From assembly GCA_030247855.1 (NCBI GenBank), contig JAPDRN010000059.1, positions 1-64,000 of the forward strand: a stretch of DNA of 64,000 nucleotides. The letters are read 5' to 3'. The position numbers and the translations under genes were made by a program. This DNA comes from Knufia peltigerae (lineage: Eukaryota; Ascomycota; Eurotiomycetes; Chaetothyriales; Trichomeriaceae). This document shows positions 19,561-31,548 of this stretch, piece by piece. Within the stretch, counting starts at the first letter, position 1; the number at the start of each line of letters is the position of its first letter. The notes under the pieces were generated by a model. It was not told where the DNA came from and ran no database searches. It was given only the letters and a program-made list of their open reading frames with translations.

Positions 19561-22548
19561 TCACGACTTCTTGACGTTTCGTGTTTGGCCTTTGTTCAAT
19601 TCTGCAAGCTCGGCACGGCTGATCTCCTGCAAATGTCTTGCGCTATGCGAGTCTTCACCTTTCCCACACATCACTCTTTCCTGACGCAGGTGCAGGATGG
19701 TCCAGAGCACGAGGATAGGATTGGCGGCGGTGCTCTTCAATGCATCGTCGATTCTGTCCTCTGATACTAACAGATCGGTCCACAGTTCGGGAGGCTGGGA
19801 ACCATAGAGTGCCTGAAGACTGGCTCTGCAGAACAAATGGATTCCATAATCAGAGTTTCCAACCTTGGTCTTCAACTTTCGAATCTCCCCATCACTTTGG
19901 TTTGTCTTGAGAAACTCCTGAAGCGTCGCTGACATAGGCTGAAAGGCGTTTCGAGCCAGTGCATATTCAGAGATGTCCACGTACTTCTGGATCACCTCTG
20001 CAGCCCCACCCTTACGAGTAAGGTCAATCATGCTCTCTATAGTGTCGTTGATCTTCTCATCTTTGTATCGCATGATGTTTGATTTCATGAGTTTTGCAAT
20101 CGCAGGTCCTTGAGCCTTGTGCTTAGCTCTATTGGATCTCAGGTACTGCGTGACTGCTTCCCCATTTCGAGCTGTCGTCAAGATCGCAATCGTGATAGAT
20201 ATGGGGCTGTCGAGCTCTTCTTTTTCTTTCCCCTGAGACATCTCATGCTGGTCCATCCTCATCCGGTACGAGTCTCTGAGTCCCAGGTAGAAGTCGTAGC
20301 ACTTGCGTTCCATGGCAAAGTAATCGAACATGAATGCAGGCATTTCAGCAGCGAAGCCCTCGGAGAAGCTTATCAAAACACGAACCATCTCGGTCTCCAG
20401 AAGTGTCATTTTCAAATTACTCGACTTGGACTGTACTGGAATGAAGAGTCTTTGGATGAGGTCCTTCTTGTACTTGGGATCGAAGAGCACTTGTTGCATT
20501 CGGTACGCCACTTCATCAACCTTGCGCGTTCCGTGGCCCAGACACCGAACGAGAAGATTCTCTGCTATGGCTCCTGTTTGGAACCGGTGTTTCAGAGCAT
20601 TGTGTTTCCTGAAACTCATATTGTTCGAACCTCGTGCTAACATACTTGAGGACATGCCCATGGTAAGGTAGAACCGCTTTAGAGAGTCTTCTAAGGTGTT
20701 GGGTATTCCACCGACAAAGACTCGGGCAGGGTCCTGGTTGCGAATGACGAGCTCCAAGTCCGGCCAAATAGGAGCATCCGGGTTGAGGTTTCTCAGTGCG
20801 TTGTATAGGTGACAAAGCATCGAAACATGGCCGGTATCATTGACGAGTTTCAGGCCCGATGCATGCCATTCGAGGTACATCTGAGTCTTCAATGTTCCGC
20901 AGGTCAAAGGAAAGAGCTCGACCAAGGGGATCCTCTTGATGTCTTTCAAGGCGGACGCCATATCTTGACCTGCAGCGAGTCTGAGCTTGTATTCGGTAGG
21001 GTCAGCTCTGCCGCACTTAGAACCTTCGATCCATTCACCGAACTCCTTGACTAGTGAGCGAACATTCCCATCAAGTTCCCAGATTTTATGTCCAAGAGAT
21101 TTGCTCCAGTCTCGGTGGGCTTTGTATCGTGATTTTGTATCAGCATAAGATTCCACCAACTCCTTGAACGCCGGAATTGGTTGGATGGTATTGAGTCGTT
21201 GCATGTCGAGCTGTACTTGAAAAGCAAAGGTGACCCAGACCGGGACATTATGGTTCTCAATGAGATGACGTGCAGCGTGCAGTATCTCATCCTCAATAAA
21301 AGTCTTTTTGAACAGTAGCGATAGCATGCAAGAGGTGGGAAGTATTTCTCGAAGGTCATCCGTGGCCTTCTGGCTGGGATTCTTCGCATGGTAGAATTCG
21401 GCGCGGTAGGTCTTCGCAGAAGGAAAACCGGGTACATTGACTGAGAAACCATTGTTCGAAGTGGGTATGATAGGAGGAGACTCCAACAACACATTGACAT
21501 ATGACTTGGCCATGGCCCATGGCACATAGAGCAACATGTCACATATCTCACAGCCACAGATGATGATCGAGAATGGTAGATCTGGATCAAAGTCGAGTGG
21601 ACCCCCATTTGTCTTGTCCAGATGGAGCTTGAAGATGAGGAACGGCAAAGACCCGGTGGGGAACTCTGAGGCTGGATACTTCAATGGACGCTGCAAAGAG
21701 GCCTCGAAATCAGCTTCTGCTCTGCGGACCAAATCGACTGCAAAGTTAGTCACACTAGCACACTGCATCAGTTCAATGGCTCCAGCCGAATACAGTTGCC
21801 ACGTGCAAGCGACATATGCTCTGACCGCAGTGATATCTTGCAGAAATGACCAGATGGCAAAGAGGAACTCTGCCTCGGCCTCTTCCTCTTTGAATTCGAT
21901 GCATGCACGAGCTGGTGCTGGTTGTTTTGCTCTCTGAGTTTTCATCTCTATATCCGGCTCTTCATCATCTGATTGTATTTCCTCAACTTCAAGATTCTGA
22001 AACATGTTGTTCATCTGTTCCAAAGGTGTTTCGGACATTTCTTCCTTGACTTTCGGTGGAGATTCGGGTGCTTCTGGCACTTCGCAACATGGTTGAAGAA
22101 GTTCCAGGGCTTTTTCAAGAACCGTGGTGAAATGAGCGTGCTTCTCGTCAGCAAGGGGATCGACGTTGGACCTAGATCTGAACCAGGTACTGAAGAAACG
22201 TCTGGCTTGGATGGCTCGTTGCCAGACGGTTTGTAGAGATCTACCGAGGGTGATTTTGGGACGGGCGTTGACGATTATGGTTGCCATCTGGATGAAGTCG
22301 GTCGTCTTGACCGTGTAAGAGTGTCTGGGTCCATTCAATATTGTTGACTGTGAGCCCTTTGCGGCATCACGAGCCAGCTTACGAGCTCTTCCTTTGAGTT
22401 TGGGCAGATTGGGGGAGGGAGAGGACGTTGAGGCAGCGAACCCCAATTTGGATGCCTTTTCAGCTAACCAGGCTGCAACGGTTTCAGTGTCACGTTTGTA
22501 CCTCTTGTAAGCAAGGGACATGTGGTCAGGAAGTTGAGTGCTCGCCAT
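19561..22548 (-). CDS. DUF6604 domain protein of unknown function
   Basis: Single exon, 995 aa from the ATG at 22548 (MASTQLPDH); the frame extends upstream to 22734 but that stretch is Ser/Leu rich and lacks homology features. The first 200 residues match the fungal DUF6604 pattern: LPDHMSLAYKRYKRDTETV, WLAEKASKLGF, a basic KLKGRARKLAR stretch and a second helical block ending near a FFSTWFRSR segment. The rest is alpha-helical with acidic patches near 240-260. DUF6604 is common in Pezizomycotina and has no known reaction. No membrane segment or signal peptide was seen, so it is probably soluble and intracellular. Confidence 0.85.
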   Translation of the reverse strand: MASTQLPDHMSLAYKRYKRDTETVAAWLAEKASKLGFAASTSSPSPNLPKLKGRARKLARDAAKGSQSTILNGPRHSYTVKTTDFIQMATIIVNARPKITLGRSLQTVWQRAIQARRFFSTWFRSRSNVDPLADEKHAHFTTVLEKALELLQPCCEVPEAPESPPKVKEEMSETPLEQMNNMFQNLEVEEIQSDDEEPDIEMKTQRAKQPAPARACIEFKEEEAEAEFLFAIWSFLQDITAVRAYVACTWQLYSAGAIELMQCASVTNFAVDLVRRAEADFEASLQRPLKYPASEFPTGSLPFLIFKLHLDKTNGGPLDFDPDLPFSIIICGCEICDMLLYVPWAMAKSYVNVLLESPPIIPTSNNGFSVNVPGFPSAKTYRAEFYHAKNPSQKATDDLREILPTSCMLSLLFKKTFIEDEILHAARHLIENHNVPVWVTFAFQVQLDMQRLNTIQPIPAFKELVESYADTKSRYKAHRDWSKSLGHKIWELDGNVRSLVKEFGEWIEGSKCGRADPTEYKLRLAAGQDMASALKDIKRIPLVELFPLTCGTLKTQMYLEWHASGLKLVNDTGHVSMLCHLYNALRNLNPDAPIWPDLELVIRNQDPARVFVGGIPNTLEDSLKRFYLTMGMSSSMLARGSNNMSFRKHNALKHRFQTGAIAENLLVRCLGHGTRKVDEVAYRMQQVLFDPKYKKDLIQRLFIPVQSKSSNLKMTLLETEMVRVLISFSEGFAAEMPAFMFDYFAMERKCYDFYLGLRDSYRMRMDQHEMSQGKEKEELDSPISITIAILTTARNGEAVTQYLRSNRAKHKAQGPAIAKLMKSNIMRYKDEKINDTIESMIDLTRKGGAAEVIQKYVDISEYALARNAFQPMSATLQEFLKTNQSDGEIRKLKTKVGNSDYGIHLFCRASLQALYGSQPPELWTDLLVSEDRIDDALKSTAANPILVLWTILHLRQERVMCGKGEDSHSARHLQEISRAELAELNKGQTRNVKKS

Positions 22549-23210
22549 GACGTTGCGTGTATGAGAAGAGGATAGAGTAGCGGGGCCAAATGAGCAGAGA
22601 AGAGATCGATGGGTTGATGATGTTGAAGGAACTGAAGAGGAATCATGAACGAGAGAGGCAGTACCTGGTAAGCAGAAAGCAGAGCAGTAAAGGGAAAGCG
22701 AGCAGTGGCTACGGTTTGGTAGGTGAATCTGCACAGGAGATCGGGCAATTGCAAGTGAATATTGACATCCATGGAGCTACAACCACCCTTTCATAACGAG
22801 AGCTGCTGACTACACAAATTTTCATGTCAATACCGTCAATGGCTGGAAAGATAACACCACCTTCATCTAGTTTTTGTTATGGTATGAAATGGTCTCAGCC
22901 TAGTATATAGCAAATACTGATAAGTTCGAGACCAGTCAATGCTATGCACCAGAAATTGGTGTCTGACAGGTCAGCACAAAAAGCCTTTGTCTGGCAGACT
23001 TCGAAATTTATAGGACACAACAGCATTAATCATCGTTGTCAGACCGGGCCATTTTTTTCACTACAGCTCCTGTCTTTCTCAGCTTTTGATACTATTTCTC
23101 TCTCCTTCTCTACCTCAAGGACAGCGGACGAGCTGCCATTATCTAGATCGGACAACCTCCGCTGGATTCTCCTCTAGCTGACCAGATCCTCCACGAGCCC
23201 ACGTCTTCGA
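22549..23210. other. Intergenic upstream of the DUF6604 gene
   Basis: About 660 bases holding the DUF6604 promoter and the 3' region of the fumarylacetoacetase gene. A CTCCTGTC/TCTC-rich tract lies near 23060-23115; no gene was seen. Confidence 0.6.
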
Positions 23211-24741
23211 TCACAGGGCAGGCAGTACTTTTCCACCACAGACCCCAAAGCCTACATTTCCAAGTCCATCCCCGAGACTGACCTGGGCTCTGAACTCGAC
23301 AGTATCATTGTCTTCCAAAAAGCCTCTTTGAACACTTCCTTTCCCCATCTTCAAAGCTTTCAACTCATATGGTTCTTTACCACCACGGGTCTGCTCGAAG
23401 AAGCATCCTGACTCTGCTTTTGTAGGTCCAGAGAGCGTGCCAGTGGCGACAAGGTCTCCTGGTCGTAACGGGCACCCACCTCGCGTATGATGAGCAAGCA
23501 TCTGTGGGAAAGAGAAGATGACGTTGTTTGTGTTGCACGTCGCAATGTCGTAACGTTCCGAATTGGCTGTTGGCGGTCATTTAGTTTTTCATGTCCTCCC
23601 ACCTCACCTTGGAATCCAATGCTTACCTTCGAGAGTTGCCTTTATAGGAATATTGTACGCCGATTTGGTCTTCTTTCCGGTCAAATAATCGGCGAGGAGA
23701 CGCTTCATCTAACATCATCAGTAAATTCCATCTCACTAAGAGTCGACTCCTTCAGAAATTCATTCCTCACCGGTGTCTCACTCGGCAGAGTGCGAAATGG
23801 TTCCAGTGCATCCAACGGGACAACCCAGGGCGACACGCTCGTGCAGAAACTTTTCCCGTTGAACGGGCCCATCATCGGGGCCTCATAAAACTGAATGTCT
23901 CTGGCCGACCAGTCGTTCATGAGTACAAATCCAAAGATATGTTCCTCGGCCTGGTCGACCTTGATCTCCTGCCCAAATGCGTTGCCTTTGCCGATGAAAC
24001 AGGCAAACTCGACTTCAAAGTCAAGCTTCCTGCAAGGACCAGACACGATCTGCCCATTCTCGACGGGAACTTGTCCTCGGGGTCTGTGAAACGGTGTGCC
24101 CGAGACGACGACCGAAGAGGCCCGCCCGTTGTAAGCAACTGGCAGATTGTAAAAACACGGACAGAGTTGTTCGATTTTGGCTCCTGGTTTGATGACATCC
24201 GCACACTGGATGTCTCATCAAGTAACCAAAAATAATCGTCAGCTCCCAATATATACTCTCATCCACCAACGTAACTTTTGTATGACGACGACGACAACAA
24301 CAATGGGGAAAAGCTCACAATAACTGCATGATGCAACCCGATAAAAAAGTCGGTATAGTCGCCAATGGCCATGGGTAGGTGCATTTTAACGCTGTTCATG
24401 GGCACGAGTGCTCTGGCCCGTCGACCTTGGTTGTCTCGCAACAGAGACCCCAACTTCGTCTCCTTTTCCAACAGGTCCTGAAGTCGTTTCCTAACTTTGG
24501 AATGTACATCCTTCCCCTGGGCCGCGTACGAATTCAGCGTCGTCTCTCCGGTGATTGTCTTGACATCAAACCCGATATCGTCAAAGACTCCATCCGCGGC
24601 TAGGACGCTCATGTCGAGAACATGGTCGCCAATGGCGATGCCGATACGTGGTGGCTTCGGCCCATCCGTGCTGAACACGCCGTAGGGTAGATTTCTGAGC
24701 GAGAAATCCGAGTCTTCTTTGATCTCTATCCAAGAGGCCAT
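23211..24741 (-). CDS. fahA: Fumarylacetoacetase (fumarylacetoacetate hydrolase)
   Basis: Four exons: 24319-24741, 23771-24205, 23627-23708 and 23211-23566, giving 431 aa, the usual length. It splits fumarylacetoacetate to fumarate and acetoacetate, the last step of phenylalanine, tyrosine and homogentisate breakdown, in the cytosol. N-terminal FAA_hydrolase_N domain (about 15-120: PYGVFST, RIGIAIGDHVLDMS), then the catalytic fold with GDYTDFF (metal Asp), GLHHA (catalytic His), DFEVEFACFIGKGN (metal Glu-x-Glu) and MNDWSARDIQ (metal Asp), all intact. The ATG is in context at MASWIEIKE; the frame continues upstream only as a spurious extension. The usual partners hmgA and maiA are not adjacent, so it may be a second copy serving the neighbouring accessory genes. 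Confidence 0.9.
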
Positions 24742-25593
24742 TGTTGCGTCAAAACCAAGTAAGTGAGTTCTGTTTCTGTAAATATCTCTTCTTTTGGGAT
24801 CTCGGTAGAAGGTGGTATCGAAACGGCAAAAAGTTACACGACGAGTGATCCAGTCTACACTCTCGGGGCCGATACGAACACCTCTAGCGACAACTACTCC
24901 GTCCAAGCCGGTAGACACACCGCACACCCTCAGCAATTCTTAACGGTGATCATCACAACGCTGAGAAAAGGAGAAGAGGATTTGGCGGAGCGGAACACGG
25001 CATATCAAAATAGTTTTCCGTCCGGCTTCGGCAAACCTTTGCGCATTTGCAAAAACACCAACCTAGCTAGCACCAGGAGTCCGTCACACACCTCACGACC
25101 CCTATAACCAGCAACTCGCGGTGTTCGCCGTGTCCGCTGTGCCAGTTCAAGGCGAGAAACCCGGCTTAGAACACCACGCCAATAGGCCAAAAAACCCCCC
25201 CGTCTATTTACATTTCCCAGGAACGGCCAAGACTGCGGCCCTCCCTCCCCAACCGCGCACTGAACAAGAACATGTCTGGGTCCACCTCCACAAATCTCAG
25301 GCCACATGGAGAAACAGGAGAAGTTTGGACAATGAATTTCCCGCGTTTTGAAAAAGAACAAAGCAAAAGTCCGGAGTATCCATGAGGAGGCACAAGGGAC
25401 AAACCCCAGTTTATACTTTCCGTGTACCTGGGTAGAGATACCTAAACCCCATCTAGACCTGTCTTCATCTAGATAAATAGGTCTGGTATACGATAGCTCT
25501 TCTCAAGTTTGAATATCCAGCTTCTTCCACCCATCTTGGCTGTAACTCCAGTCATCTCAGATCCCTGTTCTCATCATCGACACATCACACATC
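24742..25593. other. Divergent promoter between fahA-like and MFS genes
   Basis: 850 bases between two genes transcribed in opposite directions, so a shared regulatory region is likely. One TACCTGGGTA word sits at 25425-25434, about 160 bases before the MFS start. No coding gene was supported. Confidence 0.6.
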
Positions 25594-27469
25594 ATGGAAA
25601 TCAAAGATGCCACATCTCACGACGAACAACCATCTATCTTCGAAGAGTCGAAACTCCATGTCCTCGAAGGAGGCAGCGCGGCGACCACGTCTCATCTGTA
25701 TCAAGGTGAGTGAGCTTTTTTTCATGTCCACAAGCTTTTACGATTCACGAACCCCTCCCGCGACGTTGTATTTTAGTCAAAACGCTCTGACCCTTTTTTT
25801 ATTTCTCTTTTCATGTATGAAGAGGACAGTAATGGCAAGGTCTTGGACAGACTTCTCCTCCCAAGGCCCACGGACGATCCCAACGATCCTTTGGTCAGTA
25901 CCCTTTTCTCTCTATTTCGGCAACGTCAAAAGACTGAAGTTTCCCCTGTAGACGTGGTCCCCACGGCGCAAAACCACAGCGGTCACCAGCGTGTGCTTTT
26001 TTGTCTTTCTGTCCAACTACATCACACTCAGCATATCACCCATCCTCATCTCGGTCATCGCGGAATTCGACGTTTCCCTGGACAAGGGGAGCTACTTGGT
26101 CACCTTCAACCTCCTCTTTTTAGGTCTGGGCAATTTGTTCTGGGTTCCACTGTCCGAAAAAATCGGGAAGAGGCCTGTCCTTCTGATGTGCTCCGGCCTC
26201 TTTTTCGTTTCGAGCATCTGGGCCGCCGTCGCCAAGTCCTGGGGTTCCCTCTTCGGCGCCCGCATCGTGCAAGGCTTCGCGGCCAGTTCCTGCGAGGCCC
26301 TGGGCCTCGCCGTCGTCGCGGACCTCTTCTTCCTCCACGAACGCGGCCTCTGGGTCGGCTTCTACTCGCTCATGTTCACCGTGGGATCGGCCCTGGGTGG
26401 CGTCTTCGCCGGACTCGTGGCGAGCGCGACCCCGAATTGGCGCTGGGTGTTTTGGAAGAACGTCATCCTCACGGGTTTCCTCTTCCTGACGGTCATCGTT
26501 TTTCAAGCAGAGACCAATTTCAAACGACCGGTCGAGAACGAGTCGGGCGAGGGATTGCCGTCTTCGGCTCTCGCGGCGATTCGTGCCCGGGCGGACGTTC
26601 GCTGGGTCGACTCACTCAGCGTCACTCGCGGGTACGATCGCAACGTGTCGATCTTGTGGTTGTGGTGGCGGCCCTGGCTCACTCTGCAATATCCGGCCGT
26701 CGTCTGGTGCTCGCTTGTCTACGGTGTCTGTCTGGGCTGGCTTATTCTCCAGATAAACACAAACTCTAGCGCGTTCCCGCAGCTTTACAGTTTCAGTCCG
26801 CAAGCCGTTGGAAACATCAATCTTTCGGTAAGTTCGTCCGATTGCTTGCCCCCTTGTCCCATTGGCACCAAGTGATAACCTCTCAATCAGTACCTCGTCG
26901 CAGCCTTGGTGGGCTCTGCCGCAGGAGGACCTTTTAGCGACTGGATCATCAAATTCATCACGAGGCGTCATGGAGGATTCTTCGTCCCCGAGTACAGACT
27001 GTGGTGCCTCATTCCGCCGTCGATCGTGGCGCCGGTCGGTTTGATGCTCTGGGGCTGCGGTCTCGAAGACCGGTTGAACCACATGGTACCGATCGTCGGT
27101 ACGGCCATTACGTATGGCGTCCTCTGCGCCGTGCCCGCGGTCGCCATGACCTATGTGGTAGATAGCTATAGAGCCCTGGCCGGCGAGACCATGACGGTGT
27201 TGACGGCGTTCAAAAACACTTTTGCGTTTGGACTGAGCTTCGCCGTCTTTCCGTGGATTGCAAAGGATGGTTTTCTCAAGGTAAAGTTTTACTTACAGAT
27301 TATGGATGTTGGCAACCCACCCCCTCAAAAAAATTGTACTGAATCTTTTTGTTTTGTCTAGGTATCTGGTTACAACTTGCTCATTGAAGGCTTGCTCTTC
27401 TCAACGACCATCCCTTTATACATCTATGGTGCACGCATTCGGCAATGGACGAATAACTTCAAGATTTGA
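25594..27469 (+). CDS. MFS transporter, DHA1 (drug:H+ antiporter) type
   Basis: Five exons (25594-25705, 25823-25893, 25952-26827, 26891-27280, 27362-27469) join to 518 aa. A hydrophilic N-terminus of about 70 residues ends in TWSPRRKTT, then about 12 membrane segments follow. The segment LGNLFWVPLSEKIGKRPVL is motif A after helix 2, and AVAMTYVVDSYRALAGE is the loop in the second half. The C-terminus is short and polar. DHA1 proteins export small organic molecules, often toxic ones, across the plasma membrane with proton antiport; substrate is not predictable. Divergent from fahA-like and convergent with the Zn2Cys6 gene, so it may be co-regulated. Confidence 0.9.
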
Positions 27470-27816
27470 ATTGGTAGACAAAACTTGGCGGCGGTCGTGA
27501 CCCATTTCCACCTTTCGGAATATCTTGCAAATATGTCGAGTATGCTTGGTCGACCCACTGCCAATCTTTGCAATATCTTGCATATGTTCTGATTATGCTT
27601 GGATATGTTTCGTGGCTAGTGTGGTGTGGTATACAAGGTCAATGGTCATCTTTCGATGCCGCGGGTTGACGTCGTGAAGGAACGAGCGTCGAATATCTCA
27701 TAGTCTTATGTCCAAAGGATTATTTTCCTTTAGCCTGGCCTTCGTCGTTCAAAGTAAACATGATGTTCACTGTGGATCTTGGTAAGATTTCGACATTTTT
27801 GATGGGTTTCTTTCTA
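27470..27816. other. Convergent 3' gap between MFS and Zn2Cys6 regulator
   Basis: 347 bases between two stops on opposite strands; holds both 3' UTRs. A near-duplicated GCAATATCTTGCATATGTT/GCAAATATGTCGAGTATG pair near 27525-27600 is the only feature. Confidence 0.6.
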
Positions 27817-30475
27817 CTAGACCATACCGCCCGTCGGGCTCCATCCAGACGTCAGTATATCCTGGTGGTTATTCACTCCAGTGGGCAGCCTAGCACCGCC
27901 GCCGGAATCCTGGCCACTGGTACCACTGCCACTCAACATTTCAAGGTCAAAATAATCGAGATTGAACGGACTAGTGTCGAATTGCGACAAGTCGGGAACG
28001 TCTCCGTCCGGAAACAGGTCCAGCATCTGAGGATCGAGCAAGGGATGGAATATGTCGATGGTGTGGTTCGGGACAATGACGGCGGGTTGAGAATGAGATG
28101 CCCTTTGCGATTTTGTCACTCCTAGTGGCTCCTCATAGTGTTGCGGGTGCTGCTCTGGATTTGAATACATTGATGCGCTATTACTTGAGTGATTGTCAAG
28201 TGGTTCATGCAGAGTCAATAGAGGTGGATCATCCGCGACCTGACAAGTCACTTCATGGGGAGGAAGCCAACTGTCGTCTTCTGTATCGTTCGGAGTCTGT
28301 GGTATTGGGATCAGAGGAGGATCTACGGTGTCTTCAATTAGTCAATGTTCCAAGACGGAAGGTTTCTCGTCACTAAACCCAAGAAAATACTGCAACTTAC
28401 TTTCATCGTCGGCAACATGATTCGAGGCCCGAGACTCGAGTCCGTTGCCGGCGCCGATGGAGTCTTGCTCAATTCCGATGGTTTCCAGCTGGCCTGGGCT
28501 GAGGTAACCATCGTTCTTGGAACGTAAGATCCGGTTGAACTCGAGGATGGACGCTTGAGCATGGGGAGCGTTCACTCTGAAGTTAGTCAGCTTGCGTGGA
28601 TCAATGTGCTTTGGCTCGTCCTCCAAAACGACCGGGTTTTTCTTGTGCACATTGTACAAGCATCGGACGAAGACTTTCTATCAGAACAACAGACTTGTCA
28701 GCAAATCTTGCACTTGACTGCAAAGTTCCAACGTACCAAAACGGCCGAAAATTTCCAATCCTCGGCTGCTAGTCGGATCATCTCCATGTTGGCCTTCACA
28801 TTGATGTGGGCTCTGTCCTTCACGACCGAGTTCGGACTCCACATGAATGGTATCTGGATGGCACATCCACAATAGGCGGCGTAGGCGACAAAACTAGGCA
28901 TCGCGCAGACTCGGTCATAGTCAGACAGAACTGCACGAATCAGTTCTGAGGCGGCACAGGCATGCTCATAGGCGATTTGCGCGGAGAGTAGTCGGGCAGA
29001 AAGCCAAGTCTCATCACCATCTCCCCAGCAGAACAGCGGCACTATAGAAGCATGCAGTGCGCAGAGAGCTTGATGATAAACCATGTTGATCAGCATAACT
29101 CGCGGTATCTCATCATATGGTGTGTCCATGAGGTTAGATGGTGTCAGGCGAAACTCGGGAGGAAGTTGGAGCCACCAAATTGATAATTCTTCATCAAGGG
29201 CGTGAATTGCGGGCACTCTTGTTTTGAGCTCATCAGGGGTTTTGAAGAATGCTAGAACAAAATTCCTAAAACATGGTACAGGTGAGTACAAGATGTAGCC
29301 AACAGCGGTATTGATGCCAACATACCAGAGAGTCAATGCTCGAATAACCTCCATGTAAACTCCCCCATTACTCGTCTTTGAATTGAGAAATGCTGGAGCG
29401 GTGTCGGTTATTCCGCTCTTGAAGTCTTTCGACGGCCACGGAAGGGGTAGGTTGTCGATATCCGCAGTTTGTCGGACAATTGAAAAGTCTTCGCCATTAT
29501 GGCAGTGCATCAAATAGAAAGTCCAGAACCGACGACGACGGATTTCACACTTGAGTGACTTTTGCGCACGCATTGTGTCTTCTCCAAGGCCTGTGATGGA
29601 CATTAAGTTGAATGCCGTTCCTGAGCCTAGTCAGTCACAGGATATCAGCAAGGTCGTGGAATTTGATAAAACCTTTGTATAAGTAACAGGTCCTCCAAGC
29701 GCCTTGACTATGCCAGAAGAGGCCGAGAGTGAGAAAAGTGACGATGTTGTCTTCGTCAAGGTCCTCTACCTCTTGGAAAACAAGCTTGCCAGCACGTTGA
29801 GCCCATTCAATCATGAAGCCATGTTCTTTCAATGTAGCTTGACCATTGGCGTCTCGGTAGAATCTATATGGATAGTTCAGTATCTTCTTCCGATCTAGCC
29901 ACTCACCAGGGCTTACTTTGCTCCCCATGCACAAACGCTTAGTACAATGTGTGGCCGAACAGTACCGGCAGCGAGTGATGCAAGAAACGAGGGCTTGTGG
30001 AGGAGAAGATGTGCATTGTAGACGTGATCAAAGTAGATGTCGACTAATGTGGGCACCAGTGTTGTCGGAATCCCGAGATATCCCTCCTGCGACACAGGTG
30101 GTCGGTTTATTCCGCTTGTAGAGATAGCGTTGATTGCGACTGGCGAGCTTTCTCCCATGTTTTCTGGTTGACTTGGATAAGATCCTGTAGAAGGGCGCCT
30201 GGTTTCTGTCTTGCTTGAAGCATGGCGCGTTTTCGCGTTGTTGCGATGGTTTGAAGCAGTGTTGTAAACGCACGGGTGCTTCAGCCTCACACATCGTTTG
30301 CAGTTAGGACGCTCCCCGGTGCAACGGATCTAAGTAGCCATGGTTTAGCAGATAAATCTGGTACTTAGGCTCCCTTAATCCCACAGTGTTTACCAAAACG
30401 ACAACTTGTGTTGCCTACCTTTTGACTCTTGCATGTCCCACATGCTTTCCTCGGTCGACCTGAACCGGTCAACAT
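27817..30475 (-). CDS. Zn2Cys6 transcription factor with fungal_trans domain
   Basis: Six exons (30419-30475, 29917-30329, 29673-29863, 28737-29626, 28401-28677, 27817-28322) join to 777 aa. The zinc cluster (Cys 12, 15, 22, 29, 32, 39) spans the first splice site: RKACGTCKSQK, then IRCTGERPNCKRC. The fungal_trans middle-homology region occupies about 150-560, with FMIEWAQRAGKLVFQEVE and RRRRFWTFYLMHCHN as its best-known stretches; the C-terminal 200 residues are acidic and Asp/Pro rich (activation domain). The third intron has a weak GTTTTA donor, but only it keeps the frame across a conserved motif. As a pathway regulator its candidates are the adjacent MFS, fahA-like and amidohydrolase genes. 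Confidence 0.85.
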
Positions 30476-30787
30476 CGAGATACTCCGTCTTGAGATCAGG
30501 ATGAAACCTCTTGCTGGTATGGGGAAGCCCGTGTTTGCAAGATCACAACAGGGAGAAAATGCATGAGAACGATGGAGAGCCGGGAGAATGTCGATTTGTT
30601 CTTACTGTAACACGGAAAATGGGGGACGGAAAACGATATTTGGGGAAAGAACGACGCTTTGCTTGGCACTGAAAGACACGGGGAAATCCATATAGGTGGA
30701 CAGCATTTATCAAGGCTTACGACACATTCATTTTGGAAGAGGACGAGCTGCTAACTGTACACGAGTACCTGGGTATATAGCGAGTGA
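30476..30787. promoter_or_regulatory. Short upstream region of the Zn2Cys6 regulator
   Basis: 312 bases between the regulator start and the end of the MBL fragment. It contains one TACCTGGGTA word at 30766-30775, the same word as in the MFS promoter 5 kb away, so both could be bound by one factor (inference). Confidence 0.5.
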
Positions 30788-31333
30788 CTACTGGCCCGCG
30801 CTGAAATATGCCTTGACGCTCAGTCCGAGCAAGAAGTCGTTCCAGCGATGAGGGTACGCCTTCTTCACCCTGTCATAGAGGACTTGCCAATTCTCAATTC
30901 CACTACCGTCCGAATGTTTGCTCTTGACTTCAGCCCCCAGACGTTCAAAGTCAAGGATGTACTTCCTCGTTGCATTGACTAGATATGCGCCGTCAATCTG
31001 GCTGGCTCTTTTATGCGAGGCGACAACCATCTTGGGCTTGAGTCCATCGACGACGTCTAGGGCGTCGAGCCAGAGTTTGCGTCTCTCCGCAGTGTTTGCT
31101 TCGACAAAGTACTGATGGCAGTCTCCGTACACGACATCCCCGCAGACGGCCAGATCAAGACTCGGAACGTGGAGAACCGTCGAATCCTCGTGGTCTGCAG
31201 ATACATCGTAGGCCTTGAGTATGTGCCCGTCGAGGGTGAACTCGCTTTGTTTGATGACAATGCAGCTGAGGTAAAGCGGGACAAGATCCAGCCTGGTGTC
31301 TTGCAGCCAAAATATGACATGAACAGGCACCAC
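30788..31333 (-). pseudogene. Metallo-beta-lactamase-fold protein, C-terminal half only
   Basis: Open frame of 181 aa matching the second half of a metallo-beta-lactamase superfamily hydrolase: LDGHILKAYDVSADHEDST, then SLDLAVCGDVVYGDCHQYF (the metal Asp of the fold) and MVVASHKRASQIDGA (a late metal His), then a helical C-terminus ending in RWNDFLLGLSVKAYF. The first half, with the HxHxDH zinc motif, is absent, and the 215 bases up to the amidohydrolase stop do not contain it in any frame. So the enzyme cannot bind two metals and is most likely a truncated relic, although the remaining frame is not yet broken. It may have been part of the amidohydrolase/GST neighbourhood. An alternative is a distant first exon, unlikely because another gene intervenes. 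Confidence 0.65.
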
Positions 31334-31548
31334 TTCTCAAGGTTCAGTTTGACTTCGATGCAGAAGATTACCTTCGAGTGCTTCTACGTGTGTCTAGCGA
31401 GCCATATCGAGTGGCGATAGAACGGCAACAGACACAATACAGCTCGGGTCAAAGCAACAAGTTCTTTGATTCCACATGAACAGAGAATCAATTGTCAGGT
31501 ACCTTGAGACACAGCCTCACACCGCCGTACTCAATTACTTTGTCCACC

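Noticed and set aside
30788..31333. A functional metallo-beta-lactamase
   Set aside because: The HxHxDH zinc half is missing, so two-metal catalysis is not possible as drawn.
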